NCBI GenBank assembly: GCA_021613535.1
Contig: CP075497.1
Span: 5,394,001 to 5,458,000, forward strand
Source of the DNA: Adineta vaga
Taxonomy: Eukaryota; Rotifera
Reading direction: 5' to 3'
DNA length: 64,000 nt
Shown: positions 46,224-58,542 of the stretch, in pieces
Layout: every line of letters starts with the position of its first letter
Numbering within the stretch: the stretch's first letter is position 1
Notes under the pieces: generated by a model
What the model was told of the DNA's origin: nothing
What the model saw: the letters and a program-made list of their open reading frames with translations, nothing else
Database searches by the model: none
Made by a program: the position numbers and the translations under genes

Positions 46224-47097
46224 GAATTTGGAAGTTACAAGAGATACATTATTCAATAAGAAAAATAAATCTAGAAAATGGAAAAGTGAGAGAGAAAACT
46301 GAACTGTATGACCAATTTTAACATTGAATACTAGACTAAAGTAAAAAAGACAATCGATGTGGACACTTGAGATAAAATGTTTTTGTTCAGGGTTGATGTA
46401 ATAGCTTTTTTTTCGATCACATCGCCATTGATATACAAAGTTGCTTAACAACGATCTCTGTACGGAAAGATGCAAGCAAAAATAGCGCCATCTGGTTAGC
46501 AACCGTACGTTAAAATCAAAAGCTCTTCGACTTTTTCTAATAATTGAACATCTGATTGTTAGAAAAGTTCATTCAGATGTTCGAAAACAATAAAACGAAA
46601 TAGTTTGTTATTCACTTGCTACCAATACTGATAATTAAACGTTTTCCTGAAAATAATTTTACCGTTTAATGATTGACAATCGAACACAGTACTTGTTTGC
46701 TCGTCGTCAATAAGCATAAAAGAACAATGAGAAATCATCAATAGAAATGTCCGGAATAATTTCTTTCGTAATATTAAAAAAAAGCATAGAAATATTTTCT
46801 TTTTTTTTGAAAAAAAGGAAAGATCGACATTAAGTGCATTTTTCTATTTCACATGCAATTTTTATTCGTAAAAAGCAACTAATTGGAATTTTATTTCATT
46901 ATAATCTTCTCTAAAACAATTGGATAATTATTTTGCAGAAAAAAGAACTATGTATATACAGCTATCTGAGATAATAAAATATACTTATCAGAACTATAGT
47001 TAACTGATAAAGAGCTGTAGAGAATGAGATAGTAATCCTCATTTCATTTATTACCATTCTGTTGTTTTGCATCACACTTGCGCAATACTCTTCGTTC
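46224..47097. promoter_or_regulatory. Divergent upstream region of DNAH7 and the unknown plus-strand gene
   Basis: About 870 bp of AT-rich DNA between two divergent starts. Short frames on the minus strand run on from the first dynein exon and are not separate genes. No specific promoter motif was identified. Confidence 0.4.
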
Positions 47098-48322
47098 ATG
47101 GCAGAATTTGATGAGAGACTTCAATCTGATCATTTACATGATGCTTGGTCTCTGTTAGATGAATATTATAGTTTCTGTCAGTTAGCAGGTCAACGTAAAA
47201 AACTTGAACAACAACTTCAAGATGCTAACATTCCATTAACACATGTGCCATGGAAGAAATTGGTTTCAACAATTTTATGTCAACGTCTATTCTTTGATAA
47301 TGAATTAAAAGACATGAGTTGTAATACACTAGATTGTTGTACAGAATCTGATATTGTTGCAAGTCAAACGACTATTAATACTTTACTTGAAAGTTATCAC
47401 AGAGATGAAAAAGAAAGTAATCTTACTGACACATGGTTTGAGATTAATGAATTAAAACAACGTTTTCAACAAGCTGCAAACAATATGCCAATCAATCGAC
47501 CAGCACGAAAAGAGATGCTGCACAAAATACTAGGTTATCCAACAGGTAAGATTCATTGTACAAGGAATTTTATGAAACAATTCTCATATTGTAGGATATG
47601 TCGATGAATATACTGAATTAGAAATCGATAACAATCAAAACAACAATAAACAATTAGATTTAACACGTGTTCTTACGAACGATGAACAGCATCAAATGGA
47701 TACGGGTGATCTAATTGAATTGAGTGGATATCGTTTACACGACGCATTTTATGTTTATCGTTTACCACAAAAAGGTATTTGGTCACAAATTCAAGAGATG
47801 TGGTTAAAGCATCAAATCAAAGATTTCGTCTTTCAAGATGAACAGACAAATCCAGATGAAGACGTAGAAGTAGATATTATTCTAATTCCAGCAAAAGATG
47901 AATATGGCTATGGTGTTCCTTATTTATTTGCTACAAGAGCAAATGCATCATTACCTGATGGTGCTCTCTATAAATATGTCGATATTAATTGTCCTCTCAT
48001 AGCTCGACATACACAAAATCCAACAATTGTACTTGTACAAAAGCATCTGGCAAAACTTTTACAAAATCCTGTTTATCAGGATGAATATATCGGTGACGAG
48101 ATGACTGTAGATCCAAATCGATTTCCGCAAGAATATGTCGCCACCGTACATATCAATCATGACGCCATTGATAATATTAGATGGACAAGACTTGCTCATT
48201 ATGATGGCACAAAACCTGCGATAGATCTTAATGATAATCGTGATATTTTCTATTCACGTCGAATTTTAGAAGCCGAAGAACAATATCGACAAAAGCAATC
48301 ATCAAAAAATACAATCGAATAA
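47098..48322 (+). CDS. Unrecognised acidic cytosolic protein, 391 residues
   Basis: Two exons (47098-47545 and 47595-48322), with donor ACAG|GTAAG and acceptor TTGTAG|GA, make 1176 nt. The start at MAEFDERLQSDHLHDAWSLL is the first in-frame ATG. There is no signal peptide or membrane helix. The first exon is helical and contains a run with several cysteines (CNTLDCC). The second exon has a globular pattern: IWSQIQEMWLKHQIKDFVFQ, then EYGYGVPYLFATRANASLPD, and ends in a Gln/Glu/Arg-rich helix. I do not recognise a family. The open frames are long and the codon use matches other genes here, so I take it as real and possibly lineage-specific (inference). Confidence 0.7.
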
Positions 48323-48449
48323 CAACATAAACTTGATTTCTTTTCTCGCACTATTAAACATGATGAAAATAAATGATTAAATACAAACACAACTATATTT
48401 GAAGAAGATAGAGAGAAAAATATATAAACAAAAGAAAAGTCCGTTATCT

Positions 48450-49848
48450 TTAAAAACCATATTTGGCTTGTGTCTGTCTCTTTGTTAATTTCTGTTGACT
48501 CCACATATTCTTCAATTGTAAATCATCATGTTGAGCCTATATAACACAATTAAATCAATATGACAAATAAAATGTTTAGTTTGATTTACCTTAGCAACAA
48601 GATAAGTAAGTTGTGATCGTTTTTTCGCTTCTCCTTTTGGTACATGAATGGCTGCTTGTGCAAGCATTGTTTCACGTTCTTCAGTTGCATTTTTAAGTAA
48701 TTGTAATTTGGCACTTTCACCAAGCATTGAATCAATATGTACACTCTTGATTTCTTTGTAACGATCACTTTTTGGAATATAACGTAATAACTAGAAAAGA
48801 TAAAAGTGATGAATAGAACAATAAAAAGTTTGTATTTACTTCATCATCATCTTCAGCTGTTTGTTGGTAGGTCGATTGTTCATTATATTCATCAAGATCT
48901 TCGAAATCTGTGGATGATTGAAGTAATACTGGTTGTTCAACAGCAACAGGTCGAGGTTTTGGAAATGTTTCACGTAAAACACTTTCCACGTCTGTACTTG
49001 TGATTTCTATTTGATTCGATTTTGATAAACCAAGAAAATCTGATTGATCATCAGTGTCATCATCTTCAACATCGCTATCATTCTTAGCTGGTCCAACTAA
49101 CGCAGTAGCTGCTGTTTTCTTTGGTTGCTTTTTATTTAATGTATATGGAATAAATAGACCGGTAGAGCTCACTTGAGGAGCTGTTGTTGATGGATTCTTA
49201 ATAACAGGTAAACTGGGTGGTGGCGTTGGTTTGTCTTCATCATATACTGGAGGAGGGAGAGAATTTAATAATGCACAATTCTAATAGATACTTATGAAAG
49301 TTTGAAAATTGAAGGAAAGTAAATGACTTACTCGTTTTGTAGTTATTAATTTTCTCTTCGGTTTATCTTCTTCATCTGAATCCTAGGAAGAAATATAATA
49401 TGTCAAAACAATAAAATCAAATGATTTCGTTTACTTGTTCGATCGTTGGTATGAAAATTTTTATTGGTCCATCACGTTTTCGTTTCGGTGGTTGTTTTGG
49501 TAATTCAGGGATATTTTTAGCATATGATTTATTGTCACCACGAACGATATCTTCAAGCTCAGTTTCAGGAAGATCTTCAGAATTTGTAGTTATATTTGAT
49601 GAAGAAACATCTTGAGGTTTAGGAAGATTTGCTAATAGATTAGAAGAAGATTTCGGTGTTGGTTCTGTTGAATATTCATCATCATCATCATCATCATTAG
49701 TGCTGACAATGGTCTTCGATGAAAGATGTGATGGAGCGGGTAAATGAAGTCGACGAACATTTGATGATTGAACATTCGTATTATTATTAATGATATTTTC
49801 TTCTTCTTCTCCTTCACTCGAATCACCTTCGTAATTAACCAGCGACAT
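48450..49848 (-). CDS. PRCC: PRCC, proline-rich spliceosome-associated protein
   Basis: About six exons. The start MSLVNYEGDSSEGEEEE matches the family amino terminus (human MSLVAYASSDESEPDE). A Ser/Pro/Asp-rich middle with KRKRDGPIKIFIP (human KKRKEPVKIAAP) follows. The conserved carboxy end reads KKRSQLTYLVAKAQHDDLQL, then KNMWSQQKLTKRQTQAKYGF and stop, nearly the same as human RRKHQITYLIHQAKERELEL / KNTWSENKLSRRQTQAKYGF. Known role: a nuclear protein linked to pre-mRNA splicing and to MAD2B localisation, and a fusion partner in papillary renal carcinoma. It is shorter than the human 491-residue protein, mainly in the proline-rich part. It lies 82 bp downstream of MRPS16 on the same strand. 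Confidence 0.9.
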
Positions 49849-49930
49849 TTTTCTATCTGAAATATATCAAACCAAAAAACATTGTCTAATCTGTGTTAAT
49901 AACAAAAATGTTTGATAGAAAAACAAAATT

Positions 49931-50645
49931 TTATGCTGTCTCTTCTTGTTTTTCCTCTTCATCTATTTTTTCCGGATATCTCAAACGATTTTCTGCGATT
50001 TTTCTTGCTCGATATGCATCAACATAATCAGCTGGATCAACAGGGAAAAAACCACAACGTCCTATAAAAAGAAAATAAAAGATATTTTCAAAACAATAAA
50101 AATCGTGTTTTATTTTCGTTTTACCAAGTAATTTCTGTACCCATGGATTAATCACAACACCCTCGGTACCAATCCAATATCTAAGTCGTTTTAAATTCAG
50201 TGCCACTAAAACTTCATTCTTATCATTTGGCATTGGATCGTATGAACCAAGATTTTCAATGATTTCATTCGCATTTGGTGAATGTTTCATTCGTTGAATA
50301 ACAATACGATTAAATTGACGATTTCTGCAACCAATATTTTGTAAACGAATCTCATAAGGACCGAGATCATCGACTGGTACTATATCAGGAGGTGGTCTAA
50401 AGAATATAATGAGCACATTTTGCAAAAAGAACAAATTGAATTGATATATACCCATGACGAAATGTGAATACTTTCCCGGTTGAATCAACTGCTGTTTTCT
50501 CTTCTTTGTTCGTTAGTGTTGACGATGATGAAAGTTCCGTTGAAGTCGAAGGATTAGCAGGTGGTACAGTACGTACGTAACGTTTAGAAATTGAAAATAA
50601 ACATGTGAGTGGTGTTGATCGAACAAGAAGATATTTTTCTAACAT
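49931..50645 (-). CDS. MRPS16: Mitochondrial small-subunit ribosomal protein bS16m
   Basis: Three exons (50452-50645, 50125-50396, 49931-50061) sum to 597 nt, or 198 residues. The first exon encodes a basic Ser/Arg-rich targeting peptide (MLEKYLLVRSTPLTCLFSIS). The S16 core follows: IRLQNIGCRNRQFNRIVIQR, then ENLGSYDPMPNDKNEVLVAL and NLKRLRYWIGTEGVVINPWV, aligning with human IRLALGGCTNRPFYRIVAA, EQLGSYDPLPN and NLDRIRHWIG. It ends with the KLLGRCGFFPVDP segment (human KLLGLAGFFPLHP) and an acidic tail. Role: mitochondrial 28S ribosomal subunit. The tail and leader make it longer than the 137-residue human protein. Confidence 0.92.
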
Positions 50646-51051
50646 CTAAAAAATAATCATAATCTTCCCGATGAGGAATTCAATTTTAACAATGAATTAT
50701 TTCAGTAACTTTTATAATAGTTTCTATATCATGAAAATGAATATAAAAAGAAACAAATTTTAAGCAATTTCTATTCTATTTCTGCAAGTGCAAGAGTATA
50801 TTATGATTGATCGATTATTTCTTCCAATTAGATTGTGTAGCACGGTTATGCACTTTGATATGTATTCACACCAGTTCAGATTCGGAATGATGAGTCTCAT
50901 TTCAATCAATTGTTACTTCTCCCGATTATCGAACAATATCAGTGTCTTTTATCTTCAAAATTCGAAATGAAAAATCAGTAGACAAATAATAAAACAAATT
51001 GAATTCGTTGTCTCTCTTTTATTTCACAACGACAAAAAGAAAAATTTTCTT

Positions 51052-51402
51052 TTATAGTGTTTCACATTCAGCATTGGAAATGCTCTTGCTAAGATTCCAT
51101 GAGAGATAGATAACAACTTGACATTTCGTTTTCTCACCGGCCCCATCAATTGGTTCACCAATAAAATCAATCTTATAATTCGTACCTGAAACAACTTGAG
51201 TTTGAACACGAACAATTTTAAGATCTTTTAGACGAATATTTTCTGATGTATGTAAATAACCAGCAGCATAATGGGTCAAAAGTACAACAGTGTCATCTTC
51301 AATTAATTCTGGTCTTTCTGAATAACCACCGAGCACCATCATTCCGAATGAGCTGTGATAAGCAGCAATCATCATGAGAAGTACAAAAGCGAGTCTGAGC
51401 AT
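51052..51402 (-). CDS. Secreted cystatin-type cysteine protease inhibitor
   Basis: Single exon, 116 residues. The start is the ATG at 51402 followed by a hydrophobic signal peptide (LRLAFVLLMMIAAYHSSFG). The mature part opens with the conserved Gly region (MVLGGYSE) and carries the cystatin QVVxG loop as QVVSGTNYKIDF. The usual Pro-Trp hairpin appears as SW near the end (IYLSWNLSK). Two cysteines lie in the last third. Family role: tight binding of papain-like proteases. It is a short intronless gene upstream of MRPS16 on the same strand. Confidence 0.88.
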   Translation of the reverse strand: MLRLAFVLLMMIAAYHSSFGMMVLGGYSERPELIEDDTVVLLTHYAAGYLHTSENIRLKDLKIVRVQTQVVSGTNYKIDFIGEPIDGAGEKTKCQVVIYLSWNLSKSISNAECETL

Positions 51403-53182
51403 TGTTTTATTGTTTTCAGAAATAGAACACAAGAGCTAGAGAAAAACAGGTAAAGATATGAATGCGTTCGTTACGAATCATCCATTGCTTTTATAAAGAG
51501 CGAAACGGATAGCATATTTGCAAAGGAATCAATGCTGTATGAAATTAAATAACAATTGTGTTATCAGAAAGGAATATAGTCGAAAATAATACTGTCTTAA
51601 GTTACATGATCTTTCCGTTGATAGTCAAGGATTATGAGAACAAAATTCTGTTAAAAAAAGGAATATTAACCCTCAAAACCCTTGTGGTCGTTCCAGGAGG
51701 GGCTACCGAGGTTTGTTTTTTTTATTTATTCAACAATACTTACAAATTCTGCTGTACTTTTTTGTTCAGGATCATTAAAATTGTTTACAGTGGTTTCTAT
51801 CATACAATGTACTCATATTTTCATATTAATCTCCCCATCAATTGTTTTCATCAATAAACATGGCCCATCTGGTCTCTTATATTTATATCATATATCTTAT
51901 ATAAATGTATATCGGAAAAATCAATTCATTGACTGATATACTAAAGATTTATTATAGACAGTCACTCATTGAAAACAAAGAGCTAGATTAAATATAATAC
52001 ACATCAACAAATCATTTTCGTTCATATAAGAAATTTCTAAAGTGCACCAGATGAGGTAGTTCATGTTTGACTAGCTCCAGCTTGTTGTGATGACATCGTA
52101 TTCTAATTTTTAATTTTATATCGAATAAAAATTGGAGGTATGTTTGCGTCTTTCTGTTTTCTTTTCTTTTTCAAGAGAGCCAGTTGAAAGAGTGAAAGAA
52201 ATATACATATCATTGTCATATTACTTCAAAGTAAGATAAAGGCGAATGAGTACGAATACTTTCCCCTCGAAATTCATTTAGATTACTTCAGTTAATATAG
52301 ATTTCCTTTATCAAATGCTCCAATTTATCGATTTCGAAGACGAACGTCTGTTGTATCTCTCAACAAATAGTGAATGGTAATGTGACAGTAACTCTATTTT
52401 ATTAGTCGACAGAATTATTTCAAGTTCAGCAAGATATAATTTTGAATATTCTTCGATACATAATTATCCACTATCAAAGTTAAGAATATAAAACCAATTG
52501 TGAAGTAATCATATAATCAATTTCAAAATGCGCTCACAAATAGATCAATAAACTTACAATTTCCAATGAATAAGAATAAAGAAAATATATTGCACTTATT
52601 TATAAAAAACGTCTACTACTTTCAAAGTAAGTTCGAAAGAAAGACCGATCTTCACGCATATTTGTCTATGTAACCTTATTGACATTAAGATTTAGCAACT
52701 GAATCAGCATAGATTTATAATATGTAGAATTTCAATCGAAAAGAAAAACGTGAATTCATCTATTACATCAATCTTCATACATTGCGAAAGTTTACTTTCA
52801 ATGTTTCTTCTCTAAATTGATAACTTCACTTTGAGTCCGCCCAAATGTTTTACTTAAGCAAAAATGTTTCTCATCTATTCATCAATGTAATGGAAGATTG
52901 TTGTTTTTATTACACGAAAACATCAACAGTTGAAGTTCGTACAATCGTTGGTAAGATGTTTTCAACAGAGAAATTTCATCAACTTCTTTCATTCTCTCGA
53001 TTAACGAATTTTTAAAAAATATATGTGAGAAAAAAAGAAGGAAGGTTTATAAAATCAACAAAACTGCTTGTGTTGACTCTTCCATTAAATAGCAAGCACA
53101 ATTCATCTTTTTGCGACATAACAACATCAGTATTATTTTCTGACGCACACATTTCATACCTTTCGACAAGAAAGAAAACGCC
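51403..53182. other. 1.8 kb intergenic region
   Basis: AT-rich DNA between divergent genes (cystatin minus, Ly6-like plus). A short block at 51660-51715 (CCCTCAAAACCCTTGTGG, then GGAGGGGCTACCGAGG) is less AT-rich and is followed by an intron-like TTTATTTATTC...TTGTTCAG; no gene could be built from it. Nothing else was recognised. Confidence 0.4.
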
Positions 53183-53691
53183 ATGGCTAGAATCGTTCCA
53201 CAAATTATCATCACTGCTCTTATTCTATCGGTCTTCTACGTCCATTTAGGTATGATAATTAGTTTGAATATCTATAATAATCATTTCTATTCTTTTAGGA
53301 TCTGCTTTGATTTGTTGGACGTGTGATCCATGTCCAGAACCTCATGAGAATAGTTCAACGACATACAATTCGAGCTGCAAATTGTTCAAGTCAGAATACT
53401 ATTTGTGTGGTAAGATTGTTGTTTTCAATACGTTTAAACAAAGAAAAACGATCGGTTCTCTTGTTTTCTTCTAGAAAAATTCAGTTCGTATTGTCAATCG
53501 AGGAGCTCAAATCTCGAAAGGATGTGTATCTAGTTGTACACAAAGTTCAACAAATTCTTTTGGAACTGGTGCTTTTGTTGATTGCTGTAATTCCGATTAC
53601 TGTAATTCATCAACCAAAAATCAAATTTCATTACCAATTTATATACTTTTACTCTTCACATTTGGTTTTATTTTCTATAATCATCAATGAT
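53183..53691 (+). CDS. Ly6/uPAR-like GPI-anchored protein with an apparent frameshift
   Basis: Three exons: 53183-53249 (signal peptide MARIVPQIIITALILSVFYV), 53299-53409, and 53475-53691. The second exon starts SALICWTCDPCPEPHENSS, the LxCxxC start of a three-finger domain. The third exon reads KGCVSSCTQSSTNSFGTG, then FVDCCNSDYCNSS and a hydrophobic tail, as in GPI-anchored Ly6 proteins. The phases disagree. The end of exon 2 fits the fold only in another frame (NCSSQNTICV joined to KNSVRIVNRG), so one base seems missing or extra between about 53340 and 53385. This could be a recent pseudogene, an allele or a sequencing error. Role: cell-surface or secreted, ligand unknown. Confidence 0.7.
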
Positions 53692-55044
53692 TATTTAATC
53701 AAATGGTTGCATAGAACCTTCGTTGTATTTTAACAAAAAAAAACTTGATTCATTTTGTTTTTGTCTTGTTTGTCTATCATTGGTGATGAATATTGAAATA
53801 AAAATCTAATTTTTATCAATCATTTCAATCGTGTATTTGCTGCCAAAAGAGGAGAGCAATTCCATGACAGCGTTCTTTATGCAATCTGCTGATCATTAAA
53901 TTGTTCTTCCTCTCTTGTACAGCTGAGCAAAGCAAAAGAGAGAAACATAAAAAAAGAAATTTAATTTGAAAAAGAAGAAAACGAAACTAAACATCGACGA
54001 TATTGAAAGAAGAAAGAAGAGAGCAATCCCCATGACAATTTGTCTATTATATCTGTTCTAATTATCAAGAAGAGCTCTCTCCTTTACTTTAGAAAACCTT
54101 TCATTGTATATAGATCAATACATACCATTTCCATTTTGTGTTTGAACACAATGTCTATTCAACTGACACATAGGTGAAGAGTATTTATATGCATATGACG
54201 AGAAAAAGAAATCAATGAAAAATGATGTTAACCGAGCATTTTCAATTGTTTTATTCATTTGATGGCATTGGATTAATGGGAAAAAAAAGTCGAAAGAAAT
54301 GAGATATCTATCGATTTCACCTTATCAATTTGATGATCTTGTGTTCAATTGCGGAACGAACGATAGTTTTCATATATCAACAGTCGATTGAAACAAATAC
54401 AAAAGTCCAATCAACGAACATTAAATCGATGATAAAGAAGAAGAAGAAGAAAAAAAGTGATGAAAATGAAGCAGAAGAGATTCATTTGCTCTTCTTTCTT
54501 TGTATAAATGTGTTTTTTTATCGAAAAGAACCTTTCGTGTTCTTTTAATTTACTCCTCCTCACGACACATACTGACATTTGAAACTAACGCGAACAATAA
54601 CAACATTGATGAATATATACATCGTATTGTTAGTGATTTATCAAATCTATCAAACGAAGGAAGAGAGAGAGAGAGAAAGAGAAAGAAAGAAGCATTTTCA
54701 TGGATGATGCCATTTTCAATTTGATGCCGTTTGAACTTTCAATATTCGATAGCTAGACATATAAATCACGAAGTCTAACTAATTGAAAACGTATGATACC
54801 TCCGATAACACAATTCATTGGTTGTTGCTTCTTCTTTTTCATCAGTTTTTTTTATAACTCTACCATCATCATCATCATCATCATCATGATAAAACGAAAA
54901 AGAACACTAACAGAGAACAAAAATGACAGTCGTCATCATCATCAAATACTTGTTAGATCGTGCTTTAGATTTCAAAATCACTCGGAATAAGGAGAAGTTT
55001 ATTTCAAAAAAAAAAGAAAAAGAAGGAGAAGAGAAAACAACTTT
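53692..55044. other. 1.35 kb intergenic region between convergent genes
   Basis: AT-rich with purine runs and an ATC trinucleotide run at 54864-54888. A motif AGAGAGCAAT(T/C)CC(C)ATGACA occurs at about 53851 and 54020. Open frames at 54330-54724 are low-complexity. No gene is called. Confidence 0.4.
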
Positions 55045-58000
55045 CTAACAAGTCAATAAATTTAATTTCCATTTTGGATCAATTGTTAACATTGGTTCAG
55101 GTTTATAAACTTTCATTTGATCAAAATATCCTTGACGAAATTCATTTTGATCATGTAAAGTTACTGTTAACCAAATGATATCCGAATATTTCTTTGTTAA
55201 TATGTTTAATTGTTCATATACAATCGATGCTAATTGATCAACTTGTAAATATTGAAGTAGAATTAAAACAATTTTTTCAATACTATCAATATCCATTGTA
55301 ATTGCATTGAGAATTGTACCAATATTTGCGAGAAGATACTTCGTATAACGATATTCTAAAGCATTTGTTGATGAAAGTAAACGATTTTTTTCAAGTTGTT
55401 GAATAAGTAAAGGAAGAATATCTTGTCGAATACGACGATCAATAAAATCCGAACAAAGTTCGCATAAACATTCAATGGTTGTTAAACAACGTATACGAAT
55501 ATTAACATCGAAATCAAAGAAACGATGAATTAAACCTGGCCAAATTTTATGAACTAATGGTAAAAATAAGTTTTCATCAATTGTTGAAAGTAATTGTGCT
55601 AATGATGGAAATGCATCGAGAACATATGAACGTACATGAACATTTGAATGAGATATGAAATGTTGAAAAACATCGACAATGGAAACGAGCATTTGATGCC
55701 ATGGATATTTCTCTTCTTTTTTCTCCTCATCAGTTTCATCTGTAGAAGTATTCGTTGGTTTAGATTGCTGTTGAAGTTCAAGAGCGAAGTCAATCAATGA
55801 TTTTGATGGTAAAGAATTTGTAGAATATTTTGTTTTCCTTATACCAACAATATCGATAACTTGTTGACAAAATACATTTAAAAATTGAAATGTTAATTCA
55901 ATACATTCAATCGATGGTAAACATGATAATTCAAGTAACAACTGTTCAATAACATGTGTCATAATTGGAAGATTAATTACCTGAGTATTTCCTAATCGAA
56001 TAAATTCAATTAAGATTAAATAACCATCATAAGATGATGTTTGTAATTTTCTTAATGATGTATCAATGATATATTCCGATTGAGTTACGAGAAAAGATGG
56101 TAGATGACCTGAAAATGATAGTAAACATACGAATGAAGTTTGATGAATTATTGTAAAGATTGATGAATGGCAAAGAAGAAGTAAAGGTATATAATCAATT
56201 AGATATTCAGTTTGATTAGGTGATGTTAAAGTACGTAAACATTGAAGGAGATAATAGATCGTTAGATTTCGAACAGAAACAGGTACTTCTACGATGGAAT
56301 GAGATCGTTTTTTTCTTCGTTTTGAATGTTTTTGATTATTATCATCACAAATTAAATCAGTAAGTAATGATAAAAGTAGTTGATATCCTTCAATATTTTC
56401 GAATTTGTTTTTTTCAAATAGAATTGAAAGAAGATAGAAGATTTTTTGATTGTTTTCATCGGTTATTTTTTTTCGATTGATTTGTTCGAATAAATAATCG
56501 GTGAATTTTGAATGTGATGTTATAAATACTTTCATAATTTGTTGAATTTCATCATGAACATCAGATTTCAAATGTTTATAAACTGAATCATAATCAGCTT
56601 GATGAAAATTTTCATAATCTTTACTTGGTAATGAAGATCCATTGAGAAGATTCAAATGACTTCGTAGAATAATATCGAAATCAAGTGTTTGAAAAATAAA
56701 ACGAAGTAATTTATCAGTAAATGTATTCATATCGAAAAGAAAATCAATATGACGATGAATAAATGTATAATAACCAATGAATAATTGTAAACGCCATCGA
56801 CGATCCGTATATGTTGATATATCTTGTTGTTGATCAAGTAATTGAAAAAGATCAGTTTGACATTCGATCAAAAGATGATCAGATAACTTAATTGTTGATG
56901 AATTGAATATTTCAAATATAAATTCATTCTCATAGGTAAGAATCGATGATTCTGATGATAATGGTAAAGATGGTAAGTCAGATATTGATTCGATTGGTAC
57001 TAGAATAGAAGTGTTACTAAATAAATAGTTTCTTTTCTCTTTTCTTATAACTTACATTGAAATAATTTTTCTAGTAAACGTTTTAAGATAATCTCATTTT
57101 GATCATCTTTTATGGATGAAACAAGAACAAGCATGCTTTTCAATGCAATATTTGAAGATATCTTTAACCATGTTGAACAAAAGCTTAGAATTGTCAACAT
57201 AAAAATTGCTAATGCACGACGAACAGAAACACTTCCATGATTGACATAATTTTTTGTTAAACGTTGCAAAATTGGTGCGATATGTGCATCAACAATTGCT
57301 AACCATTGATCATTTCGTTCAACAACAAGATCACGAAGTTCATTCTTTATTGGATTCGAATGTTTTGATGAACGAACAGCACTTATTCGAATAATATAAC
57401 TCAATAGAGTCAAATTTATTTGAACAAGTCGTTGATGAATAGAACCAATATCTTGTGTTAATGTTTTTAATATGCCCGGTAAAAAACAAGCTATGATTTG
57501 TCCAATAATTACTCGATATTCATTCTCATTTTCATTCTTATTGACATATATTATTGACCATAGTGTATCAAGAATATTTAGTCGATAATCTAAAGAATTG
57601 ATCTTTTCATAGAATTGAAGTAAACATGAAATATAATGACCAATGATTGGTAGATTTTGATTAAAATTTCCTAGAAATTCTCGATAGAAAAATGTTGAAT
57701 TGGTTTTAATTGAAAGACAAAATGCTCGAAAAAATCGAATAAATAAATCTTGTTGAACTTCATCATTCGTTGTCATAATTCGTTTCGTAAGAATAATACT
57801 AATTATACAAAGTAAATCATCTAAAACTTTCTTTGTTGATATGGGAATCAATTGAAATAATGAAATAAATTGCTGAAGAAGTTCGTCAAATATTGATGGA
57901 TCTTGAAAACGAGAAAATTGACGTAAAAGTAATATCGATGGAATATATAAACTATCGTCTTGAATATTCGTCTCTTCTTGTAAACGACGATAATGACATT

Positions 58001-58112
58001 GTTGAATAAGAGAAAAACATGAACGAATGTTATCAATTGTTGGTTGTAGGAGAACATTTCGAAGAGTAATATCAAGATTGAGAATAAGTTGTGAACTAGT
58101 ATTAGAAGACAT
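55045..58112 (-). CDS. TTI1: TELO2-interacting protein 1 homologue (TTT complex, HEAT repeats)
   Basis: Two exons (57056-58112 and 55045-56999) sum to 3012 nt, or 1003 residues; human TTI1 has 1089. The protein is helical throughout, as expected for HEAT repeats. The C-terminal block VHVRSYVLDAFPSLAQLLST, then PLVHKIWPGLIHRFFDFDVN and CSDFIDRRIRQDILPLLIQQ, aligns with human TTI1 (PLAHRAWPSLVHRL..., CGDFLRSRFCKDVLPKL). Role: with TELO2 and TTI2 it stabilises PIKK kinases such as mTOR, ATM and ATR together with HSP90. A Lys/Arg-rich insert (KHSKRRKKRSHS) lies in the middle. The start codon is only 2 nt after the stop codon of the upstream gene, an unusual arrangement in animals. Confidence 0.85.
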
Positions 58113-58114
58113 GT

Positions 58115-58542
58115 TTAGGAAGTTGATTGTAAAGATTGTGATGCTTGACGAGTTTCTTCACGTAAACGACGTTCTTCGAGAACTTTTCGACGAGCTTCAA
58201 GTTCCTTTTCAGCTATTACTTGATCAACGTCTAAAGAAATTTTATATTCAACAAAAATCAATTCTGAAGTCTTTATTTACCTATTTTTTCTGTTTCACCG
58301 GTATTTAAATTATATTTTGTAATAAAGCGATTACCAGTTATTCGAGCAACTTGAACACTATGTGGAATACCAGTTTCTTTCTCTGTTTTATCAGCTCTAT
58401 TCGCAATGAAATAGCCTGTGTATCCCCAAACAATAAAAAATGCAAATGTATTGACAATACCACGAACTTTTTGGATATCTTTAAAGTTTCTTCGTTTAAA
58501 ATAAGCTATCTGTTTACGCCACTCTGCCAATGAAAACCGCAT
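58115..58542 (-). CDS. Small single-pass membrane protein, probably mitochondrial
   Basis: Two exons (58281-58542 and 58115-58230) give 125 residues. MRFSLAEWRKQIAYFKRRNF is basic, then a helix VNTFAFFIVWGYTGYFIA (about residues 30-48), then a hydrophilic part and a charged C-terminal helix with KELEARRKVLEERRLREETR. I do not recognise the family. The size, a basic amino terminus before a single membrane span and a coiled C-terminal tail are common in mitochondrial inner-membrane assembly factors (inference). It directly precedes TTI1, with the pattern stop - 2 nt - ATG, and lies 197 bp downstream of the RALGAPB stop codon on the same strand. Confidence 0.7.

Noticed and set aside
53851-54045. 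Short repeated motif AGAGAGCAAT..CCATGACA twice, 170 bp apart
   Set aside because: The match is limited to about 18 bases with little similarity around it, so it could be chance.
54330-54724. Two overlapping plus-strand frames between Ly6 and TTI1
   Set aside because: Lys/Glu- and Arg/Glu-rich runs from purine tracts; no homology or splice structure.
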